Counted from the first letter of the stretch, positions 34,072 through 42,948 are shown. The stretch: DNA of 64,000 nt from Microbacterium timonense (GCF_900292075.1 NZ_OLMV01000002.1:558001-622000); one strand, 5' to 3'. Made by a program: numbers and translations. The notes: generated by a model not told the origin, from the sequence alone.

Positions 34072-35850
34072 ATGCGCGCGATCATGCTGATGTTCGACAG
34101 CCTGAACCGGCACATGGTGCCGCCGTTCGTCGACGCGGGCCGCGAGTTCCCGAACTTCGCGCGTCTGGCCGAGCGCACGGTGTCGTTCGAGAACTTCTAC
34201 GCCGGCTCCATGCCCTGCATGCCCGCGCGGCGCGAGCTCCACACCGGCCGTCACAACTTCCTCCACCGCAGCTGGGGGCCGCTGGAGCCGTTCGACGATT
34301 CGGTGCCTGCGATGCTGGGCGCACACGGCATCCACACTCATCTCGTCTCGGACCACCTGCATTACTGGGAGGACGGCGGCGCGACGTACCACACGCGGTA
34401 TTCGACGTGGGAGGTCTTCCGCGGTCAGGAGGGCGACCCGTGGAAGGGTGTCGTCGGACGCGGCGACGTCCGCCTGCCGTTCCCGGTGCGTGCCCGTCTC
34501 CAGGATGCGGTGAACCGGGAGCACATGTCGACCGAGGCAACGCATTCTCAGACACGCACCGTCGACGCCGGACTCGACTTCGTCCGGACGAACGCCGGGG
34601 CGGATGACTGGATGCTCCAGATCGAGCTGTTCGACCCGCACGAGCCGTTCTTCGCCGCCGAACGGTTCCGCACGTCCCGCGGCCTGGATGCGGACGCGTC
34701 GTTCGACTGGCCGGCCTACCGGAAAGTCCTGGAGAGCGACCGGGAGATCGCGAAGACGCGCGACGAGTATCTCGCCCTGCTGGACATGTGCGACCACTCA
34801 CTCGGGAGAGTGCTGGACGCCATGGATGAGTTCGACCTGTGGGACGACACCATGCTCATCGTCAACACCGATCACGGCTTCCTCCTCGGCGAGCACGGAT
34901 GGTGGGCCAAAGGCATCACCCCGTGGTTCAACGAGCTGGTCCACATTCCCATGTACCTCTGGGATCCGCGCACCGGGCGGCGCGGTGTCCGCGACGATCG
35001 TCTCGCTCAGACGATAGACATCCCCGTGACGCTTCTGGACTTCTTCGGCATCGAGTGCACCGCCGACATGACCGGCGTGCCGCTCCACCGGGACGATTCC
35101 GCGCACGACGGAGCCCTGTTCGGAATCCACGGCGGGCACGTCAACGTCACCGACGGCCGGTACGTGTACATGCGTGCCGCACAGACCGCGGACAACGGTC
35201 CGCTCGAGGAGTTCACCCTCATGCCGACCCACATGCGGGCGCGGTTCTCGGTCGACGAGCTCGCGTCCTGGGAGCCCGCCGAGCCCTTCTCGTTCACGAA
35301 GGGGCTGCGTACGATGCGCATGGCGTCGACGGCGATCTGGCTCAATTCGTGGCGGCACGGCACTCTGCTGTTCGACCTGTCGACGGACCCCGGTCAACTC
35401 GATCCCCTCGTCGACGACGAGGTGGAGTTGCGCATGGCGCGGCTGATGGTGGAACTCATGCGAGCCGGCGATGCCCCGGCGAGTCAGTACGTGCGACTCG
35501 GTCTTCCAGTGGAGGGTGACGTCGGACCGGAGCACCTGCGGGCCGGTGCGGATCATGAGCGCGCGCTGCGCACCGCGGAGGCCATTCCGCGCCGCCACGA
35601 ACTGCAGGCCGCCGATCTGCTCAGCCGACCGCTCGCGCAGCTCCTGTCGGACGCAGAGCTCGGCGAGGTGGTCGCACGCCACGCACCGGACGTGGTGAAC
35701 ACCGAGATGGTGGGACTGCCGCGCGGCGGCGATCTGCTGTCGATGGCCGGCCGAGCGGCGATCGATGCCGAGACGCTCCGCGCGCTGGACGCCGACCTCG
35801 CCCGGGTCATCGCGGGTCGCGCCCCGGCATCGGCCGTGACGAAGTCGTAG
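34072..35850 (+). CDS. Sulfatase-superfamily enzyme (Cys-type), third of three
   Basis: A 592-aa alkaline-phosphatase-superfamily protein. The N-terminal metal site is AIMLMFDSLNRHM (residues ~3-15). The formylglycine motif reads MPCMPARRELHTG (Cys ~48), so it has C-x-P-A-R instead of the commoner C-x-P-S-R. The late metal site is IVNTDHGFLLGEHGWWAKG (~262). About 120 C-terminal residues beyond the usual fold (from VRLGLPVEG) are helical and not recognised. It starts 2 bp after the second sulfatase. Sulfatase or phosphonate-monoester-hydrolase activity is possible; FGE processing is expected for either. Confidence 0.88.
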   Translation: MRAIMLMFDSLNRHMVPPFVDAGREFPNFARLAERTVSFENFYAGSMPCMPARRELHTGRHNFLHRSWGPLEPFDDSVPAMLGAHGIHTHLVSDHLHYWEDGGATYHTRYSTWEVFRGQEGDPWKGVVGRGDVRLPFPVRARLQDAVNREHMSTEATHSQTRTVDAGLDFVRTNAGADDWMLQIELFDPHEPFFAAERFRTSRGLDADASFDWPAYRKVLESDREIAKTRDEYLALLDMCDHSLGRVLDAMDEFDLWDDTMLIVNTDHGFLLGEHGWWAKGITPWFNELVHIPMYLWDPRTGRRGVRDDRLAQTIDIPVTLLDFFGIECTADMTGVPLHRDDSAHDGALFGIHGGHVNVTDGRYVYMRAAQTADNGPLEEFTLMPTHMRARFSVDELASWEPAEPFSFTKGLRTMRMASTAIWLNSWRHGTLLFDLSTDPGQLDPLVDDEVELRMARLMVELMRAGDAPASQYVRLGLPVEGDVGPEHLRAGADHERALRTAEAIPRRHELQAADLLSRPLAQLLSDAELGEVVARHAPDVVNTEMVGLPRGGDLLSMAGRAAIDAETLRALDADLARVIAGRAPASAVTKS

Positions 35851-35870
35851 ACAGGGCGCCGCCCTCCGGA

Positions 35871-36608
35871 TCAGCGGGCGGCTTCGGCCGCCAGGCGCTC
35901 GGACGCGGTGCCCATGTGGGTCGCCATCGCCGAGGCGGCGGCATCCTCATCGCCCGCCTCGATGGCACCGAATACCACCGCGTGCTCGTCGATCGCCGTC
36001 AGCGCCTCGGCCTCATCGTGCACCGCGCGGTCCGCGTAGACCTGCAGGAGCGAGCGCACCACGTGCAGCAGGTCGACGAGGGTGTCGTTGCCGGCGGCCG
36101 CGGCGAGGGCGTTGTGGAACTCGAGGTCCGCGCGTGCGAACGCCTTGAGGTCGCCGACCCCGCTGCGCATGCGGTCGAGCGATTCCGACAGGGCGCGCAG
36201 ATCCGACTCCTCGGCGCGACCCGCCGCGAGCCGCGCGACGTAGATCTCGAGGCCGGAACGCAGCTCGAGGAGCTCGCCGGTGTTCTTGCGGCCGATGAGA
36301 AGGCCCCACCGCAGCGTCTGCGGCAGCAGCTCGCTGGCGGTCCCGCGCAGGTACGTGCCCGACCCCGGACGCACATCCAGGATGCCGAGGATCTCCAGGG
36401 CAGCCAGGGCTTCTCGCACGGCGGAGCGTCCGACGCCGAGGGTCGAGGCCAGCTGTCTCTCGGGAGGCAGACGCGTTCCCGGTTCGAGGTCGCCGGTCGT
36501 GAACAGATCCATGAGACGCCGCGCGACCTCCGACACCGGCGTGCCGGTCGGAAGCGCGCCCAGCGCCGCCGTGATCTCGGCGGAGCGGTCATCGGGGTAC
36601 GCGGGCAT
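35871..36608 (-). CDS. GntR-family regulator, FadR subfamily
   Basis: A 245-aa regulator with an N-terminal GntR winged HTH (TRLPPERQLASTLGVGRSAV, residues ~44-63, then REALAALEILGILDVRPGSG). The C-terminal FCD domain has ELRSGLEIYVARLAA, DLEFHNALAAAAGND (metal-binding Asp/His) and DEHAVVFGAIEAGD. FCD regulators sense carboxylic acids or acid sugars. It diverges from the apionate operon, and the 126-bp gap holds two identical candidate operators within the MFS promoter. The best guess for effector is an apionate-pathway acid. Confidence 0.92.
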   Translation of the reverse strand: MPAYPDDRSAEITAALGALPTGTPVSEVARRLMDLFTTGDLEPGTRLPPERQLASTLGVGRSAVREALAALEILGILDVRPGSGTYLRGTASELLPQTLRWGLLIGRKNTGELLELRSGLEIYVARLAAGRAEESDLRALSESLDRMRSGVGDLKAFARADLEFHNALAAAAGNDTLVDLLHVVRSLLQVYADRAVHDEAEALTAIDEHAVVFGAIEAGDEDAAASAMATHMGTASERLAAEAAR

Positions 36609-36645
36609 GCGAACAACTTAGCCTGCCTCGTCCGAGTCGCGCTGG

Positions 36646-36689
36646 ATTGGTCAACCGGTCTTGCAATTGGTCAACCGGTTTGTCACAAT
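36646..36689 (+). promoter_or_regulatory. Two FadR-type operators and the promoter of the apionate operon
   Basis: The 14-mer ATTGGTCAACCGGT occurs at 36646-36659 and 36666-36679, exactly 20 bp apart. Each contains the GGTnnACC core typical of FadR-subfamily GntR sites. TTGCAA (36661-36666) and CACAAT (36684-36689) with a 17-bp spacer make a plausible promoter, with the second operator lying in the spacer. Repression by the adjacent GntR protein is expected. Confidence 0.7.
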
Positions 36690-36734
36690 GGACCGGAAAG
36701 CCACCTCGATCACCGTCGATGAGCAGGAGTCACC

Positions 36735-38132
36735 GTGGACCAGAACCAGATCACCGCCGCGCCGCCCGTGGCGCGCTCGACGATCCGGAAGGTGTCGATC
36801 CGCCTCGTGCCGTTCGTGGCGTTGATGTTCTTCATCAACTACCTCGACCGCACCGCGATCGGCTTCGCCGCCCCCAACGGCATGAACGAGGACCTCGCGC
36901 TCAGCGCGGCGCAGTTCGGCTTCGCCTCGGGGGTGTTCTTCATCGGCTACATCCTGCTCGAGGTGCCCTCGAACCTGGCCCTGCACAAGTTCGGCGCACG
37001 GCGGTGGCTCTCGCGCATCATGGTCAGCTGGGGCATCGTCGCGCTGCTGTTCACATGGGTGCAGAACTTCGAGCAGCTCGTGGTCCTGCGCTTCCTCCTC
37101 GGCGTGGCCGAGGCCGGCTTCTTCCCCGGTGCCATCCTCTTCCTCAGCCTGTGGGTGCCCGCGCAGTACCGCGGCCGCATCCTCATGCTCTTCTACCTTG
37201 CGCAGCCGCTGACCACCGTCATCGGCGCTCCGCTGGCCGGCTGGCTCATCCAGCAGCACGGCGCGTTCGGGCTCGAGGGCTGGCGCTTCATGTTCTTCGG
37301 CGTGGCGATCCCCGCGATCGTCGTCGGCGTCATCGCGTGGTTCTACCTCAAGGACAAGCCCAGCGACGCGAAGTGGCTGACGCGCGACGAGCAGACCTGG
37401 CTCACCGATGCGCTGGACCGAGAGAAGGCCGCGACGCAGAAGAAGGAGACCCACGTCTCGGCGAAGTACGCGTTCAAGAGCGGTCGGGTGTGGGTGCTCT
37501 CGTTCATCTACTTCGGCTTCATCTACGGCCTGTACGCCCTCGCGTTCTTCCTGCCGACGATCATCGAGGGCTTCCAGGCGCAGACCGGCCAGACCTTCGA
37601 CACCCTGCAGAAGGGCCTCATCACGGCGATCCCGTACCTCCCGGCCGCCATCGTCATGTACTTCTGGTCGCGGGATGCCTCGAAGCGGGGTCTGAAGACC
37701 TGGCACATCGCCGTTCCCGCCGTGGCGGGCGCCATCAGCATCCCCCTGGCCCTCTTCGCCGGCTCACCGGCGGCCACGATCGCCGTCATCACCGTCACCG
37801 CGTGCGCCATCTTCGCCGCACTGCCGAACTTCTGGACGCTGCCCACCCGGTTCCTCACCGGCGCCGCGGCGGCGGCCGGGGTTGCCCTCATCAACACGAT
37901 CGGCAACCTCGCCGGCTTCTCGGCCCCCTACGTGACGGGGGCGGTGCACGACTGGACCGGCGGCTACGAGGTGCCGATGTTCATCGTCGGGTTCTTCATG
38001 CTGGTGTCTGCCGTGCTCATGGTGCTGCTCGCCCGCAGCAACCGCATCAATCCGGTGACGGTCGATGAGGGTGCGGATGCCGCGGCTGACGCAGCCGTCA
38101 CGACCGCCGACCCGAAGGCCGGTCGCCGATGA
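36735..38132 (+). CDS. MFS transporter of the anion:cation symporter (acid sugar) family
   Basis: A 465-aa, 12-helix permease. RLVPFVALMFFINYLDRTAI (residues ~25-44) is the signature of the ACS family (hexuronate, galactonate, tartrate and hydroxyphenylacetate porters). GYILLEVPSNLALHKFGARR (~76) and LRFLLGVAEAGFFPGAILFL (~117) also fit. The GTG at 36735 has AGGAG 5 nt upstream. It leads an operon for apionate and erythrulose metabolism, so D-apionate or a similar acid sugar is a likely substrate. The stop overlaps the kinase start (ATGA). Confidence 0.9.
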   Translation: MDQNQITAAPPVARSTIRKVSIRLVPFVALMFFINYLDRTAIGFAAPNGMNEDLALSAAQFGFASGVFFIGYILLEVPSNLALHKFGARRWLSRIMVSWGIVALLFTWVQNFEQLVVLRFLLGVAEAGFFPGAILFLSLWVPAQYRGRILMLFYLAQPLTTVIGAPLAGWLIQQHGAFGLEGWRFMFFGVAIPAIVVGVIAWFYLKDKPSDAKWLTRDEQTWLTDALDREKAATQKKETHVSAKYAFKSGRVWVLSFIYFGFIYGLYALAFFLPTIIEGFQAQTGQTFDTLQKGLITAIPYLPAAIVMYFWSRDASKRGLKTWHIAVPAVAGAISIPLALFAGSPAATIAVITVTACAIFAALPNFWTLPTRFLTGAAAAAGVALINTIGNLAGFSAPYVTGAVHDWTGGYEVPMFIVGFFMLVSAVLMVLLARSNRINPVTVDEGADAAADAAVTTADPKAGRR

Positions 38133-39907
38133 CGAGGCTGTGGAACGATCCCGCGGACTTCGCCGACGAGATGATCGACGGGTTCGTCGCCGCCAACGGT
38201 CGCCACGTGCGACGCGTGCCGGGCGGAGTGGTCCGCGCGACGATGTCGCCGGCGGGACAGGTCGCGGTCGTCATCGGGGGCGGGTCGGGTCACTACCCGG
38301 CGTTCGGCGGACTTGTCGGCCCCGGGCTCGCGCACGGCGCGGCGATGGGCAACCTGTTCGCCTCGCCGTCCACTCAGCAGGTCTACTCCGTCGCGAAAGC
38401 GGCCGAGCTCGGCGGCGGCGTGTTCTTCAGCTACGGCAACTACGCCGGCGACGTGCTCAACTTCGATGCCGCGCAGGAGCGCCTGCGCGCCGAAGGCATC
38501 GCCTGCGAGACGGTCACCGTCACCGATGACATCTTCAGCGCCACGGCGGACGAGGCTCACAAACGGCGCGGCATCGCCGGCGATCTGACCGTGTTCCGCA
38601 TCGCCGCGGCCGCCGCAGAGTCCGGAGCCGACCTGGCAGAGGTGACCCGTCTTGCCCGCCGCGCCAACGAGCGGACCCGGTCGATCGGCGTCGCGTTCAC
38701 CGGCTGCACGCTGCCGGGAGCCGAGCAGCCGTTGTTCACCGTGCCCGAGGGGCGCATGGCGATCGGGCTCGGGATCCACGGCGAACCGGGAGTGGACGAG
38801 ACCGACATCCCCACGGCTGACGGCCTCGCGGAGCTGCTCGTGGAGAAGCTGCTGGCCGAGGTGCCCGACGGGGTGCAGCTGGCGGGCGCCCGCGTGGTGC
38901 CGATCCTCAACGGGCTGGGCTCGCTGAAGTACGAGGAGATGTTCGTCGTCTACCGGCGTATCGCCCAGCTGCTGGCGGACGCCGGCCTGGAGCTCGTCGA
39001 TCCGCACGTGGGCGAGTACTGCACGAGCTTCGACATGGCCGGCACGTCGCTGACGCTGTTCTGGCTGGACGACGAGCTCGAGGCGCTGTGGCAGTCGCCC
39101 GTCGACACGCCCGCGTACCGTCGCGGTGCCGTCGCCGCTCACCAGCGGACGGACACTTCGGCTCGTTCCCCGATCAGTGCAGGTGCTGCGGCCCCGACCA
39201 CGGCGACCGCCACCGAGGCCATCGAGCCCGGAGACGAGGCATCCCGCTCAGCCGCTCGTACGGTGCTCGCCGCGCTGCGCACGGTCGTCGAGACGGTCGA
39301 CGCGCACGTGGAGGAGCTCGGTCGCATCGATGCGATCGCCGGAGACGGCGACCACGGCATCGGCATGCAGCGCGGCTCGCATGCGGCGCTGGCCGCGGCG
39401 ACCGCGGCGGTGGATGCGGGAGCGGGCGCGCGAACCACCCTCGCCCGCGCTGCCGACGCATGGGCCGACAGGGCCGGCGGCACGTCCGGAGCGCTGTGGG
39501 GCGTGATCCTCGGCGCGGTCGCCGCCAAGCTCGGCGACCAAGGACGTCCCGAGGCGGCCGCGGTCGCCGCGGGCGTGGCCGCCGGCTCGCGCGCCGTCAC
39601 CGACTATGGCAAGGCGGAGGTCGGCGACAAGACTCTCGTGGACGCGCTCGTGCCCTTCAGCGCCACCCTGACGCAGGCTGTCGACGGCGGCGCGCGACTG
39701 GCCGACGCGTGGCGGACGGCCGCGCATGCCGCGACCCGGGCCGCGCAGGCGACGGCAGATCTCCTGCCTCGTATGGGGCGTGCCCGCACGCACGGTCAGA
39801 GCAGCGTCGGCACCCCCGACCCCGGCGCGATCTCGCTCGCGCTGATCGTCACCGCCGTGGGCGAACTGCTCGCGGCACCGAACCAGAAGGAGAGCGCGAA
39901 TGGCTGA
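38129..39907 (+). CDS. lerK: DAK-family kinase, probably L-erythrulose 1-kinase
   Basis: The 592-aa protein fuses DhaK and DhaL domains, the ATP-dependent form of dihydroxyacetone kinase. DhaK (residues 1-~330) has [20 protein letters not shown] (~49) and [16 protein letters not shown] (~213), whose His binds the ketose carbonyl covalently. DhaL (~385-585) has [16 protein letters not shown] and [13 protein letters not shown] for Mg-ATP. In actinobacterial erythritol, threitol and apionate clusters such proteins phosphorylate L- or D-erythrulose. The neighbouring EryI/EryH-like isomerases and OiaC-like decarboxylase favour L-erythrulose to L-erythrulose-1-phosphate. A D-erythrulose 4-kinase cannot be excluded. 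Confidence 0.82.
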   Translation: MTRLWNDPADFADEMIDGFVAANGRHVRRVPGGVVRATMSPAGQVAVVIGGGSGHYPAFGGLVGPGLAHGAAMGNLFASPSTQQVYSVAKAAELGGGVFFSYGNYAGDVLNFDAAQERLRAEGIACETVTVTDDIFSATADEAHKRRGIAGDLTVFRIAAAAAESGADLAEVTRLARRANERTRSIGVAFTGCTLPGAEQPLFTVPEGRMAIGLGIHGEPGVDETDIPTADGLAELLVEKLLAEVPDGVQLAGARVVPILNGLGSLKYEEMFVVYRRIAQLLADAGLELVDPHVGEYCTSFDMAGTSLTLFWLDDELEALWQSPVDTPAYRRGAVAAHQRTDTSARSPISAGAAAPTTATATEAIEPGDEASRSAARTVLAALRTVVETVDAHVEELGRIDAIAGDGDHGIGMQRGSHAALAAATAAVDAGAGARTTLARAADAWADRAGGTSGALWGVILGAVAAKLGDQGRPEAAAVAAGVAAGSRAVTDYGKAEVGDKTLVDALVPFSATLTQAVDGGARLADAWRTAAHAATRAAQATADLLPRMGRARTHGQSSVGTPDPGAISLALIVTAVGELLAAPNQKESANG

Positions 39908-40370
39908 GCCGCTGCGCATCGTGATCGGCGCCGACGACGCCGGCTTCGACTACAAAGAGATCCTCAAGAAGGACCTCGAGAACAACCCCGGCGTGGCCGA
40001 GGTCATCGATGTGGGTGTGGACGCCGACGGTCACACCCCCTACCCGAAGGTCGCGATCGAGGCCGGCCAGCGCGTCGCCTCCGGCGACGCCGACCGCGCG
40101 CTGCTGATCTGCGGCACGGGGCTCGGTGTGGCGATCGCCGCCAACAAGGTTCCCGGCATCCGTGCGGTCACCGCACACGACTCGTACTCGGTCGAGCGCG
40201 GTGTGCTCTCCAACAACGCGCAGGTGCTCACCATGGGTCAGCGCGTCATTGGCATCGAGCTCGCGCGCCGCCTGGTGCGCGAGTGGCTGACCTACCGCTT
40301 CGACACCACGTCCGCCTCGGCGCAGAAGGTCGCCGTCATCGACGAGTACGAGACCACGGGCTCCTGCTGA
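39900..40370 (+). CDS. eryI: RpiB/LacAB-type isomerase, probably D-erythrulose-4-phosphate isomerase
   Basis: A 156-aa sugar-phosphate isomerase of the RpiB fold. The start reads [20 protein letters not shown] in place of the usual GSDHAG of ribose-5-phosphate isomerase B. The catalytic Cys region is [16 protein letters not shown] (residues ~68-83), then [20 protein letters not shown]. In erythritol and apionate clusters this subgroup converts D-erythrulose-4-phosphate to D-erythrose-4-phosphate, which enters the pentose phosphate pathway. It overlaps the kinase gene by 8 nt and the next gene by 1 nt (TGATG), so all are one operon. Confidence 0.82.
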   Translation: MAEPLRIVIGADDAGFDYKEILKKDLENNPGVAEVIDVGVDADGHTPYPKVAIEAGQRVASGDADRALLICGTGLGVAIAANKVPGIRAVTAHDSYSVERGVLSNNAQVLTMGQRVIGIELARRLVREWLTYRFDTTSASAQKVAVIDEYETTGSC

Positions 40371-41242
40371 TGCCCGCGCAGGTCACGGTCGGGGTGAGCC
40401 TGAAGACGTACTTCGGGCATGAACGCGCCCGCGCGTGGTTCGCCGACGTCGCCCGGCGCGCCGGTGCGCACCCGGCTGTGACCACGGGCGCCGTCCGGTT
40501 CTTCGTCATCCCCACCTACCTGCAGGTCCCGGCCGCCCTCGCCGCCTTCGCCGGCACACCGGTGATCGTGGGGGCCCAGGACGTGTCCGAGTTCGAGCCC
40601 GGCGCCTACACGGGCGAGGTGACGGCGGCCGAGCTGGCCGAGGTCGGGGTCGGCGTCGCCGAGATCGGCCATGCCGAGCGGCGGCGACTGTTCGACGAGA
40701 CCGACACCGTCACCGGCGCCAAGGCCGCCGCGGCGCTCTCCCACGGCATCACTCCCGTTCTGTGCATCGGCGAAGCGGAGCGGCTCGGGACCGCCGCCGC
40801 CGCGCTCGCGAACGTCGAACAGCTCGCCGCGAACCTCGAAGGCGTGCCCGCCGGTCCGGTGATCCTCGCCTACGAACCGGTCTGGGCGATCGGCGCGGCA
40901 GAGCCCGCCCCCGACGACCACATCACCACCGTCACCCGAGCGGTGCGGGCCGCCCTCGACGCGGACCCGGCCCGCGCCGGAAGCGCCGTCATCTACGGCG
41001 GCTCCGCCGGTCCCGGCCTCCTCACCCGCCTCGGCGACGCGGTCGACGGCCTCTTCCTCGGCCGCTTCGCGCATGATCCCGATGCACTGGTTGCGGTCCT
41101 GGACGAGGCATCCGCCCTCGCCTCCTCCCGGATGGCCCGCCCCACCGCGAGACTTCATGCGGGCGCCGAGACAGCAGCCGCAGACCGCAGTCTCGGCGCT
41201 GCGTTGGAGTCTCGCGGGAGTGACGTGGAGGTCGGCGCATGA
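40370..41242 (+). CDS. eryH: TIM-family isomerase, probably L-erythrulose-1-phosphate isomerase, with a repeat-encoded C-terminal tail
   Basis: A 290-aa triosephosphate-isomerase homologue. It has the GVSLKTYFGHE opening seen in EryH-type enzymes rather than the GNWKMN of true TPI, the His in EIGHAERRRLFDETD (~99), the catalytic Glu in LAYEPVWAIG (~167) and the phosphate loop VIYGGSAGPGLL (~208). EryH interconverts L-erythrulose-1-phosphate and D-erythrulose-4-phosphate. The last ~30 residues (PTARLHAGAETAAADRSLGA and following) are encoded largely by palindromic repeat P2 and lie beyond the normal end of the fold. The stop overlaps the OiaC-like gene (ATGA). Confidence 0.85.
   Translation: MPAQVTVGVSLKTYFGHERARAWFADVARRAGAHPAVTTGAVRFFVIPTYLQVPAALAAFAGTPVIVGAQDVSEFEPGAYTGEVTAAELAEVGVGVAEIGHAERRRLFDETDTVTGAKAAAALSHGITPVLCIGEAERLGTAAAALANVEQLAANLEGVPAGPVILAYEPVWAIGAAEPAPDDHITTVTRAVRAALDADPARAGSAVIYGGSAGPGLLTRLGDAVDGLFLGRFAHDPDALVAVLDEASALASSRMARPTARLHAGAETAAADRSLGAALESRGSDVEVGA
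41145..41217. repeat. Palindromic repeat P2, copy 2, inside the EryH-like gene
   Basis: A 73-bp element with outer arms CCGCGAGACTTCA (41145-41157) / TTGGAGTCTCGCGG (41204-41217, two mismatches) and a perfect inner 10-bp stem GCGCCGAGAC (41163-41172) / GTCTCGGCGC (41190-41199). It matches the length, arm layout and reading frame of the copy at 13294-13366. Confidence 0.85.
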
Positions 41243-42033
41243 TCGGCCTCGGCACGTATGCCTTCTTCTGGCAGCACTCCGACCTCGTCCCCGAGCCGCT
41301 GTCGCTGATCGGGGCGTTCGAAGCGACCCGCGAGCTGGGCGTGGACCTCTTCCAGATCTGCGACTACGCGCCGCTGGAGCAGATGGACGACGTGCAGTTG
41401 ACGGATGCCGCGGCCGCCGCCCGCGACCTGGGCCTCACGGTCGAGCTCGGCACGAAGGGCATCGAACCCGAGCGTCTCGCTCGCTTCCTCGATCTCGCCG
41501 CCGTCTTCGACGCACGCCTGGTCCGCAGCATGCTGTACTCCCCCGAGAACCGCCCGACGATGACCCAGGCCGAGGACTGGCTGCGCGCTGCGCTGCCGGC
41601 CTACGAGGCATCCGGCGTCGACCTCGCCCTCGAGACGTACGAGCAGGTCGCCACCGCAGAGCTCGTCGGCCTGATCCAACGCATCGGCAGCGACCGGCTG
41701 GGCGTCTGCCTCGACCCGGCGAACGTCGTCGCCCGTCTCGAGCTGCCGCGGGACTGCGTCGAGGCGACGGCATCCGTCGTGAAGAACGTGCATGTCAAGG
41801 ACTTCGCGTTCGCCCGTCAGCCCGGCTGGGTCGGGTTCACCTACGGCGGCGCCGCCATGGGCGACGGCCTGCACGATTACCCGCACCTGCTCGAGACCGT
41901 CCGGCCGCGCGAGCGCGGCATCAACGAGGTCGTCGAGCACTGGCTGTCGTGGCAGGGCGACGCCGAGACCACCATCCGAACCGAGCGGGAATGGACCCGC
42001 ACCACCATCGAGTACCTGAGGAGCACATCGTGA
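41239..42033 (+). CDS. oiaC: Sugar phosphate isomerase/epimerase-family protein, probably 3-oxo-isoapionate decarboxylase
   Basis: A 264-aa AP-endonuclease-type TIM barrel. It starts GLGTYAFFWQHSD and carries likely metal ligands in LALETYEQVA (Glu ~135), GVCLDPANVV (Asp ~158), VKNVHVKDFAF (His ~184) and near the C-terminus. Characterised OiaC enzymes of this superfamily decarboxylate 3-oxo-isoapionate to L-erythrulose. Its place between the EryH-like isomerase and ApnO, and the presence of an erythrulose kinase in the same operon, fit that role. The ATG has GGAGG upstream and overlaps the previous stop; it overlaps apnO by 4 nt. Confidence 0.78.
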   Translation: MIGLGTYAFFWQHSDLVPEPLSLIGAFEATRELGVDLFQICDYAPLEQMDDVQLTDAAAAARDLGLTVELGTKGIEPERLARFLDLAAVFDARLVRSMLYSPENRPTMTQAEDWLRAALPAYEASGVDLALETYEQVATAELVGLIQRIGSDRLGVCLDPANVVARLELPRDCVEATASVVKNVHVKDFAFARQPGWVGFTYGGAAMGDGLHDYPHLLETVRPRERGINEVVEHWLSWQGDAETTIRTEREWTRTTIEYLRSTS

Positions 42034-42920
42034 GCACCACGACCACCGACCCTTCTACAAGCTCTGGACAGCGGACCTACAAGATCGCCGTCATCGGCGC
42101 AGGCGGGAAGATGGGCATGCGCGTGTCCAACAACCTCGCAGGGACCGACCACACCGTCTGGTACGTCGAGAACTCGCCCGCGGGTCAGCAGCGCACACTG
42201 GAGGCCGGCCGTGAGCTGACGGATGCCGCCACCGCGGTCGCCGACGCCGACATCGTCGTGCTCGCCGTGCCCGACCTGGCCCTGCAGTCGGTCACCGCCG
42301 ACCTGGTGCCGCAGCTGAAGCCCGGGGCGATCGTGCTGACGCTGGATCCCGCGGCGGCATATGCCGGGCTGCTCACCACGCGCGAGGACGTCATCCAGGC
42401 GGTGGCCCACCCGTGCCACCCGTCGATCTTCCTGCAGCGCCGGACGCCCGAAGAGTGGGCCGACACCTTCGGCGGCATCGCGGCGCCGCAGGACGCGATC
42501 GCCGCGATCGAGTCCGACGAGCCCGACAAGAAGGCGATCGTCGAGGCCACGGTCCGCGCCATCTACGCCCCCGTCATCGACGTGCACTGGGTCACGATCA
42601 AGCAGCTGGCGCAGCTCGAGCCGACGCTCGTCGAGACCGTCGCGTGCATGATCGGCGACCTGCTCAACGAGGCCCTTCAGGAGGCCGTGAACACGATGGG
42701 CGTGCCCGAGGCCGCCGCGCGCAGCATCCTCTACGGTCACACGCAGGTGGCGCTCGCCAACGGCCTGCGCGGCGACAACCCGTTCTCGGACGCGTGCCTG
42801 ATCGCGATGGACTACGGCCGCGAGTCGATCATCAAGGAGGACTGGAAGAAGATCTTCCGCGACGACGAGCTCGACAAGAACCTCGCCCGCATGCTCCACC
42901 TCGACAAGATCGAGCGCTGA
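42030..42920 (+). CDS. apnO: D-apionate oxidoisomerase (6-phosphogluconate-dehydrogenase-like)
   Basis: The 296-aa protein has an N-terminal NAD-binding Rossmann fold (KIAVIGAGGKMGMRVSNNLA, residues ~18-37). A helical phosphogluconate-dehydrogenase-type C-terminal domain follows (WVTIKQLAQLEPTLVETVA, NEALQEAVNTMGVPEAAARS, ESIIKEDWKKIFRDDELDKN). This matches the ApnO family, which oxidises D-apionate and shifts the carbon skeleton to 3-oxo-isoapionate. The GTG at 42030 has GAGGAG upstream and overlaps oiaC. The N-terminal residues TTDPSTSSGQ look like a degenerate copy of a short repeat and are unlikely to belong to the fold. Confidence 0.85.
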   Translation: MSTTTTDPSTSSGQRTYKIAVIGAGGKMGMRVSNNLAGTDHTVWYVENSPAGQQRTLEAGRELTDAATAVADADIVVLAVPDLALQSVTADLVPQLKPGAIVLTLDPAAAYAGLLTTREDVIQAVAHPCHPSIFLQRRTPEEWADTFGGIAAPQDAIAAIESDEPDKKAIVEATVRAIYAPVIDVHWVTIKQLAQLEPTLVETVACMIGDLLNEALQEAVNTMGVPEAAARSILYGHTQVALANGLRGDNPFSDACLIAMDYGRESIIKEDWKKIFRDDELDKNLARMLHLDKIER

Positions 42921-42948
42921 GAGCTCCGAGGGCCGGAAAGGAACGGAT

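Noticed and set aside
39900..41242. Housekeeping ribose-5-phosphate isomerase B and triosephosphate isomerase
   Set aside because: N-terminal motifs differ from the housekeeping forms (GADDAG and GVSLKTY) and both sit in an inducible erythrulose/apionate operon.
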